A DNA stretch of 64,000 nt from Gonapodya sp. JEL0774 (Eukaryota > Monoblepharomycota > Monoblepharidomycetes > Monoblepharidales > Gonapodyaceae), in contig JADIIX010000051.1 in the NCBI GenBank assembly GCA_027604505.1, positions 1 through 64,000 of the forward strand. The letters are read 5' to 3'. How positions within the stretch are numbered: the stretch's first letter is position 1; every line of letters starts with the position of its first letter. Below are positions 43,329 to 55,255 of this stretch, piece by piece. Position numbers and translations under genes: made by a program. The notes below the pieces were generated by a model. That model made no database searches, was not told the DNA's origin, and saw only the letters and a list, made by a program, of their open reading frames with translations.

Positions 43329-45941
43329 ATGCCGCCACCAACCCTCGCCCACACAGAATCCATTACAAAGCGCTCCAGGGACATTTCAAACCTTTCTTCG
43401 GCAGCACAGGTTTGTTTTTCCTTATGATGGATGATTTCCTTGGTCTACAGCGCATCGGTGGGTTGCAGTTCCGACCCTGACAACCCTTTCGTTTCCCTTT
43501 GGTTCTTTAGGCGAACAAGAAACAAATCGAAAGGCTAGGTACGTCATTAGGGAAGCTTCACCCTGGTGTTGTGGTTGTAAATGATCATCTCTTTGCTTCC
43601 ATCATGGTGAAAATAGCGCAACGTATTTCCTCAATCGTCGCACTCCTCGAGCCACTTCGACAGCGGCTCTCTTATCAAAACCAGTACCCAGACCAGGCCC
43701 TCACGAACAACCTACGATATCTTGAACGTGTTCTCACGGATTCCCAGGACCTTATCGGAACCTACACAACACGGAACTGGGCAAAAGCCGTCTTCACTGA
43801 TGCTGCTAACCCACAACGGTTCGAGAAGCTGAACCGGGACCTGCTAACGGCTGCAGAGCAACTCAATGTGAGTGGTGTAGCTTATACTGCCCGTCAATTG
43901 CAATCAACCTTGGTTCCCCATTGGTCTTGCTCGGTGAACTCCACACTGCATGTGGCCACATCGATCTCGTCCCTTGGTCGATTTGGGATCCGCCGCTCCC
44001 GTTAAATCATTTTCTACTGTCGTCACACTTGCTTTGGCGTTTGCAGCTTGGTCCTGCCGCGAAAAGTCTGTTCAGTCGTTCGGATGATGCGGCGGACTTG
44101 AGCGCCGATATCCAGGGCATCGGGAACCGACAGGACGATATCATTCGCCTCGTCATGGCCTATGATGCTCATATGGGTGGTGGCGCTCCCAACTTGGGTG
44201 ATCCGAATGAGCTTCGTCGGCAGTTCGCTATGGCCATGTCTTCGTCCAAAGCTTTCGTACCCAAAAACGACCTAGTTTCGGAAGCCATGCGAGCACTCAT
44301 TGACGACTTCGTCGTTCCTTGGTCTGAATTGAAGCTCATGAAACGACTCGGTGGAGGCGCATTCGGAGAGGTGCACCTCGCGAAGTGGAGAGGAATTGAT
44401 GATGTGGCAGTGAAAATACTCAAATCGAACACCACTTTCAGTATGCGGCGGGAAATAAACGGGGATGGTACTGCCATCCCCAATAACTATAGAACGGGAA
44501 TGAGCAAGGAGGACCAGAAGGCTAACGAGGAGTTTATGAACGAGCTAAAGCTTATGGCAAAACTTCGACACCCGAACATTGTGCAACTCATGGTGAGTCA
44601 TTGCGACTTTCTTCAAGCCTGACCAGAGATACCAACCTACTCTCCTCATTAAGGCTGTCGTCTTGGAGCCGAACCGAAAAGCCCTCATCATGGAATTTAT
44701 GCCAGCTGGCTCACTTTTTGATGTCGTCACGAAGCGGAGCTTGACGTGGCCTCAGATCATTTCGATTGCAAATGACATCGCGAAGGGTTGCGCGTATCTC
44801 ATCAAGATGGGCGTGCTCCACAGAGATTTGAAGAGTGGAAATGTGATGGTTCGAGATGACTTGGTGAGTGGATGGACCTTTTTCGTTTCCTCGTTCGACG
44901 CCTCACAAGTTCTAACGTGCCATGGGTTGTCGGAACAATTTCAAGTCTGCGGCCAAAATTTGCGATTTCGGTCTCTCTCAGAACTTACGGGCGAAGTCCA
45001 AGGATGTTGTTGGATCCATCCGCTGGATCGCACCTGAACTATTTGAGTAAGTTCCGTCTTTTGTTTCTTTGTTCTCATCCGGTCTTCCAGCTTGTCTAAC
45101 CACCGGCGAAAGTCTGACTCCGAACACAGAAAAGTCAGATGTCTTTGCCTTTGGAATGATCCTGTATGAGCTGGTCAGCCGGCGCCTCCCCTTCCACGTG
45201 AGTGAATTCCTTTACAGGTTGCATCGGTGTTGTTCATCAAACTGAATTTTCTCTTTTTAGGAATACAACGACGAACAAGTTGAGGCGTCATACCGCCGAG
45301 GATTGCGTCCTCCGATTCCCGAAAAGGTTCCTGCCGGCTTCAAATCCATCATTGAGCACTGCTGGCACCAAGACCCGGGAAAACGGTGAGCACTGCGTTT
45401 CTTTTGCGCTCTGTAGGGAATAATAGTTTGATAGTAAACGGATTGCTTGCGATTGTTCATTTTTTTTACGTGTTTAGTCCCACATTCGTACAAATGATTG
45501 AAGAGGGTTGGTTTGAGTCCAACCCCACTCCTGCTTCTGCAGCACCCCAGCGAACCGCCACCGTTCAGCACGGGCGACCTTATCCGACGCACAACCAAAG
45601 CTGGCCATCTGCTGGTGCAGCTCAGCCGATGCCTGCCAGGAGACCGGTCTCGGGATCGCAACCCCCTTTGAAGATTCCCCCTCGATTGGAAAGCAAGGTA
45701 CGCATTTCCTCATCATTGCCATGTGTGACTTTGTTTTATATCGGTTTCCTGCAAACCTGCGAACCTGCAAACGTGCAAACGTGCAAACCACGCCCTGAAC
45801 CAGGCTCTTGGTGCCACAGCCGCACCACACCCAACAGCACAGGCAGTCATGAACGGAGGACGACCAGTGCCGCCTCAACAACCCTACTACCCACAAAATC
45901 CGCCTCAGCAGCAGTGGCATGGCCCTGGGCAGTATCGATGA
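43329..45941 (+). CDS. TKL-type protein kinase with N-terminal MLKL-like helical domain (paralogue 2)
   Basis: This model is complete, from MPPPTLAHTESITKRSRD (ATG 43329) to a stop at 45941. A nine-residue exon (ANKKQIERL) precedes the helical domain. There, LERVLTDSQDLIGTYTTRNW and AKAVFTDAANPQRFEKLNRD resemble helices 3-4 of the MLKL four-helix bundle (MLKL has the corresponding 'F..DVNRKLSD' run). A brace-like helix (IQGIGNRQDDIIRLVMAYD) follows, then the kinase: GGGAFGEVHLAKW, VAVKIL, HRDLKSGNVMV, CDFGLSQNL, APELF and DVFAFGMILYELV. All catalytic residues are present. The tail is Pro/Gln-rich. Together with its neighbour it forms a direct tandem duplication, about 60-70% identical in the kinase domain by eye. 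Confidence 0.88.
45751..45790 (+). repeat. Short tandem repeat in a kinase intron
   Basis: Units of 7-8 bases (GCAAACCT, GCGAACCT, GCAAACGT) repeat about five times inside the last intron of the second kinase. The complement (AGGTTTGC) resembles the units of the array at 33176-33350. Confidence 0.6.
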
Positions 45942-46626
45942 ATATGCCATCATAGATTTGAGCTTTGCAGGACTTGTAGTTCGTTGCATTACAGGCAGCT
46001 ATACCCATTAGGAGTCACTTTATAACTGCTATCTCTTCGAATATATCGTGGGCGTACATTTCTTAATGTAATCACGTGATCGATTTGGGGCAGAAGGAGA
46101 AACACGGATCGAGGTTTTGGGGTGCACACAGGCTCCGCCACGAAAATGGTTTGCTCACACACGGAAACCTGCCTTCTTCCAAATTTGCAACATTAGACCG
46201 CTGATCCCGGCGGATCTTGGTCGACGCACTAACGTTGCCGGAATCGCCAGTCCAAAGAGCCTCTCACGTGAGACACACTTAGCGGTTGGGTTGGATCTGG
46301 AGGAGAGATATTGGCGGATTCTGGTTGTTGGGAAGCTCGACAAGTGGAATCCTTTCGTGGAAAGCAACGATGGGTACCATGGAATGCCGGTGATTGATTG
46401 GAGTATTTGGAGCTCGCTGTTTTTGTGCACCTGTCAAACCCAGCGACCTTGGGCCGGGTGATCGAATACCGGACAATCGCCATGCGAAACTCCGTCCTTC
46501 ACAATTATCGCACACCATTGAGAAGAATTTAGGGTCGAACACCCGCGCACAATTCATGTGCGCAGTTTTCGTCCAAATTGATATCTCATTCTAAGTTCTC
46601 CCGTGTGTTTCGCTCCCCACAGAACC
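45942..46626. other. Intergenic
   Basis: Overlapping open frames on both strands at 46117-46557 have no recognisable content or splice support. This is probably the desaturase promoter region. Confidence 0.4.
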
Positions 46627-48354
46627 ATGCCAGCAACTCGTAATGCGACGAAAAGGAACGTATCTTCTAATGACAACACTAAAGTAGAAGAGAAGGTTCA
46701 CAAGCTCACTTACGCGGGACGAGCACCTCGCGATTTTTCGCTCCCCGAGTCGCACGGCATTTCGATTAAAGCTCTACACGACGCAATCCCTGCCCATTGC
46801 TTTCAGAGGTCTGTAGTCACGTCGTTCTCGTATGTCGTGCACGACCTTGCCTTGGCCGCCGCCCTTTGGTACTTCGCATACAATGTCTTGGATGGTGGGA
46901 GTTTCAGCGGCACGGACAGCTGGATGATCAAAAACGGCGTTCCTTTGATTGCGCGATGGGTGGTTTGGGGCATCTTTCAGTTTGTGCTCGGATGCGTTTT
47001 GACAGGAGTCTGGGTCATTGCGCATGGTGAGTGAAGAGACTTGATCCGAAGCTATCTCAAGATGTCTTTGAGGATTTTGTACCAACTTGCGAATTTTATT
47101 TGATATGTCTATGTTGATCGCCCTTCGCACATAATTTCAGAGTGCGGACACCACGCATTCTCTGATTACACACTCCTCGACAACACGGTTGGCTGGATCC
47201 TTCACTCGGCGCTCCTTGTTCCGTACTTCTCGTGGCAGATCAGTCATGGGCGTCACCATCACCACACAAATCACATGACCAAAGACCAGGTCTTCGTTCC
47301 CCCTACTCGATCAGAAGTTGGGCTACCGCCTTCGAAGGAGCAACCAGTGGCAAGTGAGGTGCTCAAGTACTATGATGGTGACAAGGACTTCCTTTCAGTT
47401 CCTGCTGAGGATGATGGCGTACTTGGGGGGAGCCCACTCGGTCGGCTGATTGGTGTGCTGCTGATGTGGATCATTGGGTGGCCTGCGTACATCATCTACA
47501 ATGCTGCTGGTCAGAACTACGGGCGGTATGTTGCCTGGCGCTCTCAATTTGGGAATCGATGCTCAGTTATTCGGCCCCTCTCCCCTCAGATGGACATCAC
47601 ACTTCCACACATCGTCTGCCATCTTCGAAGCGAAACATTCTTTCAAAGTCATCCTCTCCGACATCGGTGTTTTCATAACTCTTGCATGTCTTGGAATTTG
47701 GGGCTCCAAGCACGGTTTCGATGTGGTTTGGAGATACTATTTTGTTCCCTACCTGTGGGTCAACTTCTGGCTTGTGACCATCACATACCTTCAGGTGATT
47801 ACGTGGCTACAGATATTCTTGATCTTCAATCTGTGGACTAACGCACCTATTATCTCATGGGATTCGACTAAAACAGCACAGTGACCCAAGGATTCCGCAC
47901 TATCGAGAGGAAGCTTGGAACTTCCTGCGGGGTGCCCTTTGCACGGTGGATCGCGACTTTGGCTTGCTCAACCACGTATTTCACCGGATGTGCGTCACTA
48001 TTAGGTCATTTTGAAATTGAATTCGTCTGACGGTTCTGCTGTTATTATTCTTTAGCAATGACACTCACGTCGCTCACCACCTCTTCTCCACGATGCCTCA
48101 TTACCACGCCGCAGAGGCAACCGAGCACATTAAGAAGATTTTGGAGCCGGTCGGACAGTACACGTACGATACCACGCCAGTGGTTGTATCGGTGTGGAAC
48201 ATTTTCGGGCGATGTCGCTTCGTTGAAGACGAAGGTAAGCAGCAGATCTTCGGTATAAACTCACAACCTCCAAATAACGGTGGTGCCTTTCGTACCATTT
48301 CTTCGCCTCTCTGGACACGCAAAATCAGGGGACATTTTGTTCTGGAAACGCTAA
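46627..48354 (+). CDS. Membrane fatty-acid desaturase, delta-12 (oleate) type
   Basis: Six exons encode a FAD2/Fad12-type desaturase. The three histidine boxes that hold the di-iron centre are all present: HECGHH (spliced across the first intron as AH|ECGHHAFSDY), HGRHHHHTNH and HVAHHLFSTMPHYHA. Start MPATRNATKRNVSSND is hydrophilic. Membrane segments follow (VVHDLALAAALWYFAYNVL; GVLLMWIIGWPAYIIYNAAG; VFITLACLGIW). The last exon is only 26 nt (48329-48354) and gives GDILFWKR, like the GD.LF.K end of plant and fungal delta-12 enzymes. It introduces the second double bond into oleate on phospholipid in the ER. Delta-15 (omega-3) specificity cannot be excluded by eye. Confidence 0.92.
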
Positions 48355-48392
48355 TTATTGACTTCTGTCGATTAATGCTGTGAATAGACAAT

Positions 48393-49844
48393 TCAACATA
48401 GAATAAAAGCCAAAGTGATCCCTTCATCGGCATCGTGATGTCGTCTGATGGAATGCCGGAGTTCGTCACATTCCGTCTGGAGTGCCCTTTGGGATCATTT
48501 GCGTCTTGCACAGTACATACACGGTTCGGTGAGTGTGAACTTTCCAGTTCCTCTCCTCCAATCACATATGCATTCACCTTGAACTGTTCTTCGAGCAAGT
48601 AATCTCGCAAGTAAGGAAACCAGTCTCGCAACCAATAGAGTTCTCTACCAAAGGATGTAAAAACTTCCTCATATTTACCGTCCCGTGTAGCGGCGTCTAT
48701 TCTGTTTACCGCTTCATCGACATGCATTGCACCCTTCCATGAGAGTGAGAGGTTGCCCAAACGGTTTCTGCGCAGCATAATGAGTACATGTTATGTGCAA
48801 ACAGGCGCACTCTTTACCCTCCAACCAACCTATTGATGTCAGTTTTCACGGCTCCAGGATAGACCAGGGTCACCTCAAGTATGCCTGGATATTCATTTCT
48901 CAGAGAATCAAAGAACCCCTTTAGAGCGAACTTGGAAGCAGAATAGGAGGTTCTCGCTGGAGTTGCAGCAATAGCAGCTTGAGACGAGATCACCACAACT
49001 TTGGGTTGGGTGGATTTCTTCAATAAAGGCAGTGCATAATAGGTGGTGTCAAGACATCTGCCATTCACAACAAGGTTGGTGCTTGCTGGTGCCATTCACT
49101 CGTTTGCATGGAGCTCACCCGTTGACCTGAGCATTCATCAACACTGTGAGATTGGCAGCATGCGAGTGGAATGTGCGGGCTTACATTAATTCGCATCATT
49201 CTATCTACATCTTCCAATGGAACATTCTCACATAGATCCCCTTGAGCAATGCCTCTTTGAATGGTGGAGGTCCGTTGGGAGAAAAGGCTTCCAAGCGCGG
49301 ACGGGGCACTCACGCATTCAGAACAAGACAGTCAATGCAAGAAAACTATAAGTCGAATAATAGTATAATCAATCATGACGTCACAAGAAACAGGAATTTG
49401 TCGACCGCACCTGGTTGGCGACTGTTTTGATCAGCATATCACAATCTTCGCGGATCCCGACATCTGACGATACTACAGTCACACTTGCTGCACCCAGGTT
49501 TTCACAGTCTTTTGCAACAGCTTCCAGCATTTCACGGCGCCTTGCACAGATGACGAGGTGTGCTCCTTTCGAAGCCCAGAGCTTGACCAACCCCTCACCA
49601 ATGCCCGACGAGCAGCCTGTCACCACGCAGACCTGGATGTACTTGACATTTCAAGCCACGATGTGCATGCTTCTTAAACAAATCAAAGTAAAAAGCTGAC
49701 CTTGTTCCTTGGACTCCAGACCTTGGGTCGTCGACGATACTTGATGAGAAGATTCCAAAAGAAGTACAGCGGAGACTTGACGAGAAAAAACGCCCATGCG
49801 AGCACATCTTGAACCTCAGAGGATCGTATCGGCAACAGGGACAT
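48393..49844 (-). CDS. Short-chain dehydrogenase/reductase with N-terminal membrane helix (DHRS7-like)
   Basis: The protein begins MSLLPIRSSEVQDVLAWAFF with a hydrophobic anchor. The Rossmann motif is VTGCSSGIGEGLVKLWASKG; then comes a VLNA strand, the catalytic Ser in VISSQAA, Tyr-x-x-x-Lys in TSYSASKFALKGFF, and the YPGAVKTDINR loop. Order and anchor fit ER-bound SDRs such as DHRS7 or 3-ketosphinganine reductase. Substrate unknown. At 49301-49310 the frame reads LVLNA then stops (GCG TGA); one extra base would give NAVSAPSALGSLF, which is the expected continuation. This is a probable base-call error or real disruption. A final phase-0 intron after SPNR gives a stop at 48393, 39 bases beyond the convergent desaturase stop. 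Confidence 0.75.
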
Positions 49845-51105
49845 AAAAGGATTCGCCTAAAGGTCGATTTGAATGCTGATGCAAATTGAAATCGTTTCTC
49901 CCCACAAAAAGCGGAGCGACCACAAACGGAGAGAAGGAGCGCCTCATTGGATTGACGGAGGAGGCAGCTTTTCAAAAGTATATGTACCTCGAGGGTGCTT
50001 GTGATAGCGTTGAGCACAATGGAGCGATTCAAACTCCCGCGACAGCACACTTTGTGTTCCGAACCAGTGCCATATTATTACATGTTGCAGAACACACAAT
50101 ATGCAGTTTTGTTTCCGGCGTTCTTTGAGGGGCTGTCGTTAAACCATATGCACAGCTTAGGGTGGGGATCTTTTCACCCATCAAATCAAAATTAAAAGAT
50201 TCTTTTCGACAACTCTACAGAGCTGATTCTCATTATCGGAATGATTAGAGACTGAAGTTGACGAATCTTGCCGTGGAACAAGCATCCAAATTCACACCAA
50301 CATATTTATTTTTGGGTACAGAGAGGGGGCTGTTGTTCGAAAATCGACGTAAGCTCATATCGGAACGTTGGAAACTCAACAAATGTGAACAGTTTGCGAG
50401 AAAGAAATTTGTATAGGACATTCAGGTTGAGATGTTTACCTGCTGGGCTCCGGTCTGCGGGAAAAGATCGTTGTTCCAAAACAACACGTACTCAATTGGG
50501 CAATTTTGACGAACTTCACTTGGATCTTCACAACAAAACTGCATGGTCCGGTAGGAGGTTCCGAGCAGTCCTGGTGGGAATCTTCAGGAATCTGCCGTTG
50601 TTTTAGACACGGTTGCTTGAGATTTATGAGCAGGCAACTCTCCTGTCCTCAATTCTGTTAGCTAATCAACTGATATTTTGCACCATCCGTGGAATACATG
50701 GGTGTTGGACCCACAAACGTGTGGAGGGTGTGCTGCTGCGCCTCGCAATTACCCGACCAAATTTTGGATTCGATAACGAGCATCACGCAGGACGACGCAG
50801 TTACAATACAAACCGGATTGGTATACTAATTTTTGAGGGCGGGATCGTCTGCCCCCCACAATAATTTGCTCTCTGAAGACTGCAAGTTCTGCCAAATTGG
50901 GAGCATTACCAATAATCTCGCTGTCGCCATCGTACAATCACAGCGACGGAAAACCTAAGCTCCATTACTGAGAATTCGATACGTTTAATAGCCTGGTGAG
51001 ATTCGTTTTCAGCTTGCCGTCGTTCATTCAGAGTCGGCGTTAGTTTACTCCTCGAAAGATTCCTAGTGCTTCCAAGGTTTCTAAGTTCTTGTCTCTAATC
51101 CAGTT
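49845..51105. other. Intergenic, 1.3 kb
   Basis: Divergent spacer between the SDR and the glycosyltransferase. Open frames at 50268-50606 and 50613-50864 are not supported by motif, composition or splice partners. Confidence 0.4.
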
Positions 51106-52971
51106 ATGCCCACAATCGTGCAAGATCATCAAGAGATTTTAACTCAGACTCTCGCTCCGGCCTATGAGTTCGTCCCCTCGACAAACGAGGCAGTAGCTCC
51201 TGATGTGAAGCCTCTCTCCCTCAGTGAGAGGTTGCGCCAGAATCCAGGTGCTGGATATAGGCTCATGTTGGTCACGGACACTTTCTCGCCTCAAGTGAAT
51301 GGGGTCGTGACAACGATTAAGAACCTCATTGCCCACTGCCAACGGATCGGCCTCGAAGTTGACATCATCGAGCCATCTCAGTTTCTCAACGTCGGCTTCC
51401 CGATATATCCCGAAGTCCGACTTTGTATAAATATGTGGCATGTACGTTGTGGAGCCCTTTCGAGGTACCCTGTTCCGGATGTGGCCCACCAAGCTCACTT
51501 ACATTCGCAGGTCGGTATCCGCTTGTGCGAGTTCCGCCCACATGCCGTGCACATTTTCACCGAAGGGCCCCTCGGGACATCGGCTCGTGTCTTTTGCGGG
51601 GGTCGCAATATCCCCTTCACAACTTCTTACCACACCCGCTTCCCTGGTTAGTTTGACCTCCTTGGTTTGCGGAATCAAGCCTTCTTTTCACTCTTTCTGC
51701 CCTTTTCTAATAATTGTAGAATACCTACACGCCCTCGTCGGCCTCCCTGTCTCCGTCTCATACCCTTTCCTCCGCTGGTTCCATGCCGAAGCACAGATTT
51801 GCCTGGTTCCCACTCCGACGGTCCGTGCCGAGCTTTCTCAGCGCTTTGGAGCAAATCCCAAACTACACACATGGACTAGAGGTGTCGATATCTCCACTTT
51901 TGACCTCGAATTGCGGAAAAACGAATCGTGGCGGGAGAATCCGGAACTCGTGCGAATAAAGGAGACAGGCAAAAAAATTCTCCTATGGGTTGGAAGAATC
52001 AGCAGAGAGAAAAATGTAGAAGAATTCTGTCAACTGGACGACGAGTTGGGGGAGAAGGTTCTTGTTGGCGATGGACCTATTGTGAGTTGACTTTTGAACT
52101 TCATTTCGCGACCGCCAGCACCTTCCCACCCATTGAGCGATTTTTCTAGCGTGTGAAAATGGAAGCAAAGTACGGCAAGAGAGTGAACTTTGCGGGATTT
52201 AAACGAGGGCGTGACCTTGCTTTGTACTACGCTGCTTCTGGTTGGTATCTACTGTTGCCGTCGAATTCGACTTTATTGGAATCTGACGACTGTCGTTCGA
52301 TGATTGATAGATGTTTTCGTCTTTACGAGCAAAACCGACACATTCGGCAACGTCATGATCGAGGCGATGGCCTGTGGTGCACCCGTTGCGTGAGCATATT
52401 GTATACCCTCGCCTTTTCATTTCATTCCATTGAACTGTGCAATCTTGCTTTGATCTATTCTAGCGCCTTCCCTGTTACAGGACCGATCGACGTTGTTGAG
52501 CACGGTGTGACTGGTTTCATCCACCCGAAATCCAGCCCGGAAGAACCAGACTCCATCAGTCTGGCTGCCTCCATTCGCTCTTGTCTTACACTCTCTCACG
52601 AGGCTGTGGCAACACGATGTCATGAAGTATGGACTCTTGAAACCATGGGTCGCATCTTTGTGGACGCCTTAGTTGCTGTTGAGAGTCCTGAAGACAAATT
52701 TAGGATGCGCAGGAAGAAACACAAGATTCATTACTGGACCGCGCTCCTCGCACTTATTATTTATCGCATGTACATGGACTCGGGCGATCCCAACAGTGCT
52801 CCCGGCTCTGTCACTCAACGGGGGAGTTCCCTGTCGGCACCTGCTAAGCCCGAAAAGGAAGAGACTGAGGAAGAGAAGAAGATGAAAACTCAATCTTTCT
52901 GGAGTGTGTGGAGCTCTGTTATTATGACCGTGTACTTGCTGAGTGTTATTCCGCAATTGTCGACATATTAG
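51106..52971 (+). CDS. GT4-family glycosyltransferase with C-terminal membrane segments
   Basis: About six exons encode a GT-B fold enzyme. The N-lobe starts YRLMLVTDTFSPQVNGVVTT, a signature of bacterial glycolipid mannosyl- and glycosyltransferases and of SQD2-like sulfoquinovosyltransferases. EGPLGTSARVFC, FTTSYHTRFPEY and CLVPTPTVRAEL follow. The C-lobe has LLWVGRISREKN, LVGDGP, FAGFKRG and the E-x7-E-type nucleotide-sugar site (TDTFGNVMIEAMACGAPV), then GFIHP. After the catalytic domain two hydrophobic helices flank a charged loop (WTALLALIIYRMYM; SVIMTVYLLSVIP), so the enzyme is probably membrane-anchored. Donor sugar and acceptor lipid are unknown; a bacterial origin is possible. Start is the first ATG (51106). 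Confidence 0.85.
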
Positions 52972-53238
52972 ACACACTGCGGTTTCGTTTCATATATAGG
53001 GTGGTGAGAGTATCTGAAGTGTTGTAGGTATCATTTTACCGTCCAATTTACTTGTATAGACTGCCATTTGAAGCACTTGAAACAATTGAATAAGAATAGG
53101 AAAAGATCAAGAAATGCTCAATCAACTCCTCATACGTGCTACAGTATATACATTGGGGGAATCAAAAACGGTATAGAAGTCAGTAATGTAATGAACTATC
53201 TCGGGTTGAATGTCCGTCAATTGTCCTTGAGAATCTCT

Positions 53239-54886
53239 TCACCACACGTAAGGTACCATCTTCCCTCTTCCTTCCGGATAAACGTCCTTGTAACGCTTTT
53301 TGTACCATCTATGGGTGTTCTCTGCGGTAACACTCAGATTTGCAACCACCCAGACCCAACAGAGCCAAAGTGCCGAGCTGTGTGAGACAATGGGGAGGCA
53401 GAGGTATGCCAGAATCTCGAAAAAGTAGTGGGGAGAGTCCACCAGGCTGAACCAAGACTCCGTGGGAAGCGGGTATAGAGGGGGAATGACCGCAACAGGT
53501 GTTGATCCACGCCGGCGGGAGGGTGAAAGACTGAGTGCAAGGGGACCGGGTACCGTGTCCGTTTCTGGAAGACTAGCAGCTAGCATTCCAGGAGACCGCG
53601 CCGCCGTAGCAGTTGAGTGGGATGGATTCTCTCCAGGCGGCAACATGAGGTGGTCTGTCTGGTTCAATTGGGCAGTTTGTTCTGCTGTCGGCAGGTATAT
53701 CCGGCTGGACAGAGGGGACGATTGAGCTGGTTGACGAAGAGAAGCAAGATATGCGTGGCATCGGTTTTGCTCAATTGAAGCAAAGACAAAGAGTACAGTG
53801 GCAAAGGTATACGTGGCAATGGAAGGGAGTGTGGGTGGAATTAGGGACGAAGGATCTGCAAGGTGAGAGCCACAACAAAGAGATAGAGTGTTGGCAATGC
53901 ACATGGCAGAATGAGCTAGCGGGAATCCAAGGGTTGTACAAACCATCTGCATACTTCTGAAGCGCCGGTGCGGCTTCGATCCAACATGCGACTCCGGTAA
54001 CACCATAAAAGCTCATACCGAGTAAATAGTGTCCCACATGCATCTGAGAGCCCTTGGATGGGTTTAAAAGAAACAGTTCCTCTCCCAGGCGCCGCAACAT
54101 CTGTGCAAGCATCAGTGTGGTGCACAGGACCGCCTCCAGTGGCGATTCCATGACACTGAAAGTGGGTATTTTTGCGAAAAACAAGCTGGCGAAGGAGGAT
54201 GACTTGTCCGTTGGAGATGGGGGTGAGTCTGATGGTTCCACTGCCCACACGACAAATCTCATCAAGGGCCCACCCGGGTGACCACGAACCAAGAAAAAGA
54301 CCAGCTCAAATAGCGTCCACGCAAACCAGCACGTGCCAACAGCATAAAAATGTGTGAACCACCGCTTCGGAACTCGGAGCTCCGCAATGGTATCGACCCC
54401 TTTTTGTATCTCGCGTTGGATATTCTTGGGTAGAAGGTGGGAGACGTGCTCCGATTTCACCGTGCCCGCTTCTTCTGATAAAGTTCCAAGTGATAGATAC
54501 GGCTTGTCCAGACCCAATGCCGCCGGCGATGGACGGATCGCCAAGGACCTTGAATTGGATCGGGATCGCGATGATTCTCGTCCAGAAGCTCCCGAGCTCT
54601 CATAACCTGTCATTGCACCCATCATGGAGGTTGGGGTCATACGTATAAATGTTTTTGCGTTTGAAGATGAAAGCGAGCGCCCCTTCTTGTGCCGGGCTGG
54701 TGAGGATGGACCCGAGGGATATGAGAGAAGCTTCCCGTAAAGCGCCACCGTGGAGCGCAAAATGCCCGAGTAGTTTCCAAGGATTGCGACAGTTGTTGCA
54801 ACGACATAGTAAAATTTTGTGATGGTGAGCAATAATGTGGTTGAGGGAACGGGAATGGGGATGCCGGACAGCACAACGGTGGGCAT
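53239..54886 (-). CDS. Polyprenol reductase-type steroid 5-alpha reductase (Dfg10/SRD5A3-like)
   Basis: Two exons (53944-54886 and 53239-53855) join in phase across an 88-nt intron. The protein has several hydrophobic helices, a 100-residue Ser-rich loop near the N-terminus and family blocks near the end: FASIEQNRCHAYLASLR (compare LH.YRCH..LASLR of SRD5A3), FSLVDSPHYFFEILAYL and, at the C-terminus, ENTHRWYKKRYKDVYPEGR and PYVW. These are the NADPH-binding and end motifs of the steroid 5-alpha reductase family. The polyprenol-reductase branch saturates polyprenol to dolichol for N-glycosylation in the ER. At about 519 residues it is longer than SRD5A3 (about 320) because of Ser-rich insertions. 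Confidence 0.8.
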
Positions 54887-55255
54887 GGGGAATGCGACCC
54901 GCGGGCGCTGATGAGAGAAAGTGTCGAGACGGTCTAGTGAAAGGCGGGGCTTGCCCTCCTGGGCGAAACGCGTTTTACGCGTTTCTTTTTGATCTGCAGA
55001 TTTTGGATTTTGGGGGAAGGGTCTTCTGGAATGGGCCGGCGGCGGTGGTCGGCGGTCTGTCCCCGGCGACTGGGACCGGTCCTCTACTGCCGACTTTCTA
55101 TCTCCAATTTATTTCACAGCTTTGTCCCTTCCAATCTAGATACAATTGATGGTTGTGAACTACCACGTGCGAACACATACGAAGGTGGTGATGGAACAAG
55201 TTTGTAACAGCATCTGACGATATCTCCTTTCACCTGATCCCACCAAAGGACAGAA

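Noticed and set aside
48101-48392. Minus-strand frame of the SDR gene open down to 48101, overlapping the desaturase exons
   Set aside because: A phase-0 intron after SPNR gives a stop at 48393 clear of the desaturase; the longer reading adds sequence with no family similarity.
50268-50864. Two plus-strand frames in the 1.3-kb spacer
   Set aside because: No recognisable domain and no in-phase splicing between them.
53913-53943. A possible 28-nt intron in the polyprenol reductase
   Set aside because: Too short for splicing. The longer intron ending at 53856 (CTTGCAG) also keeps the frame and fits the family better.
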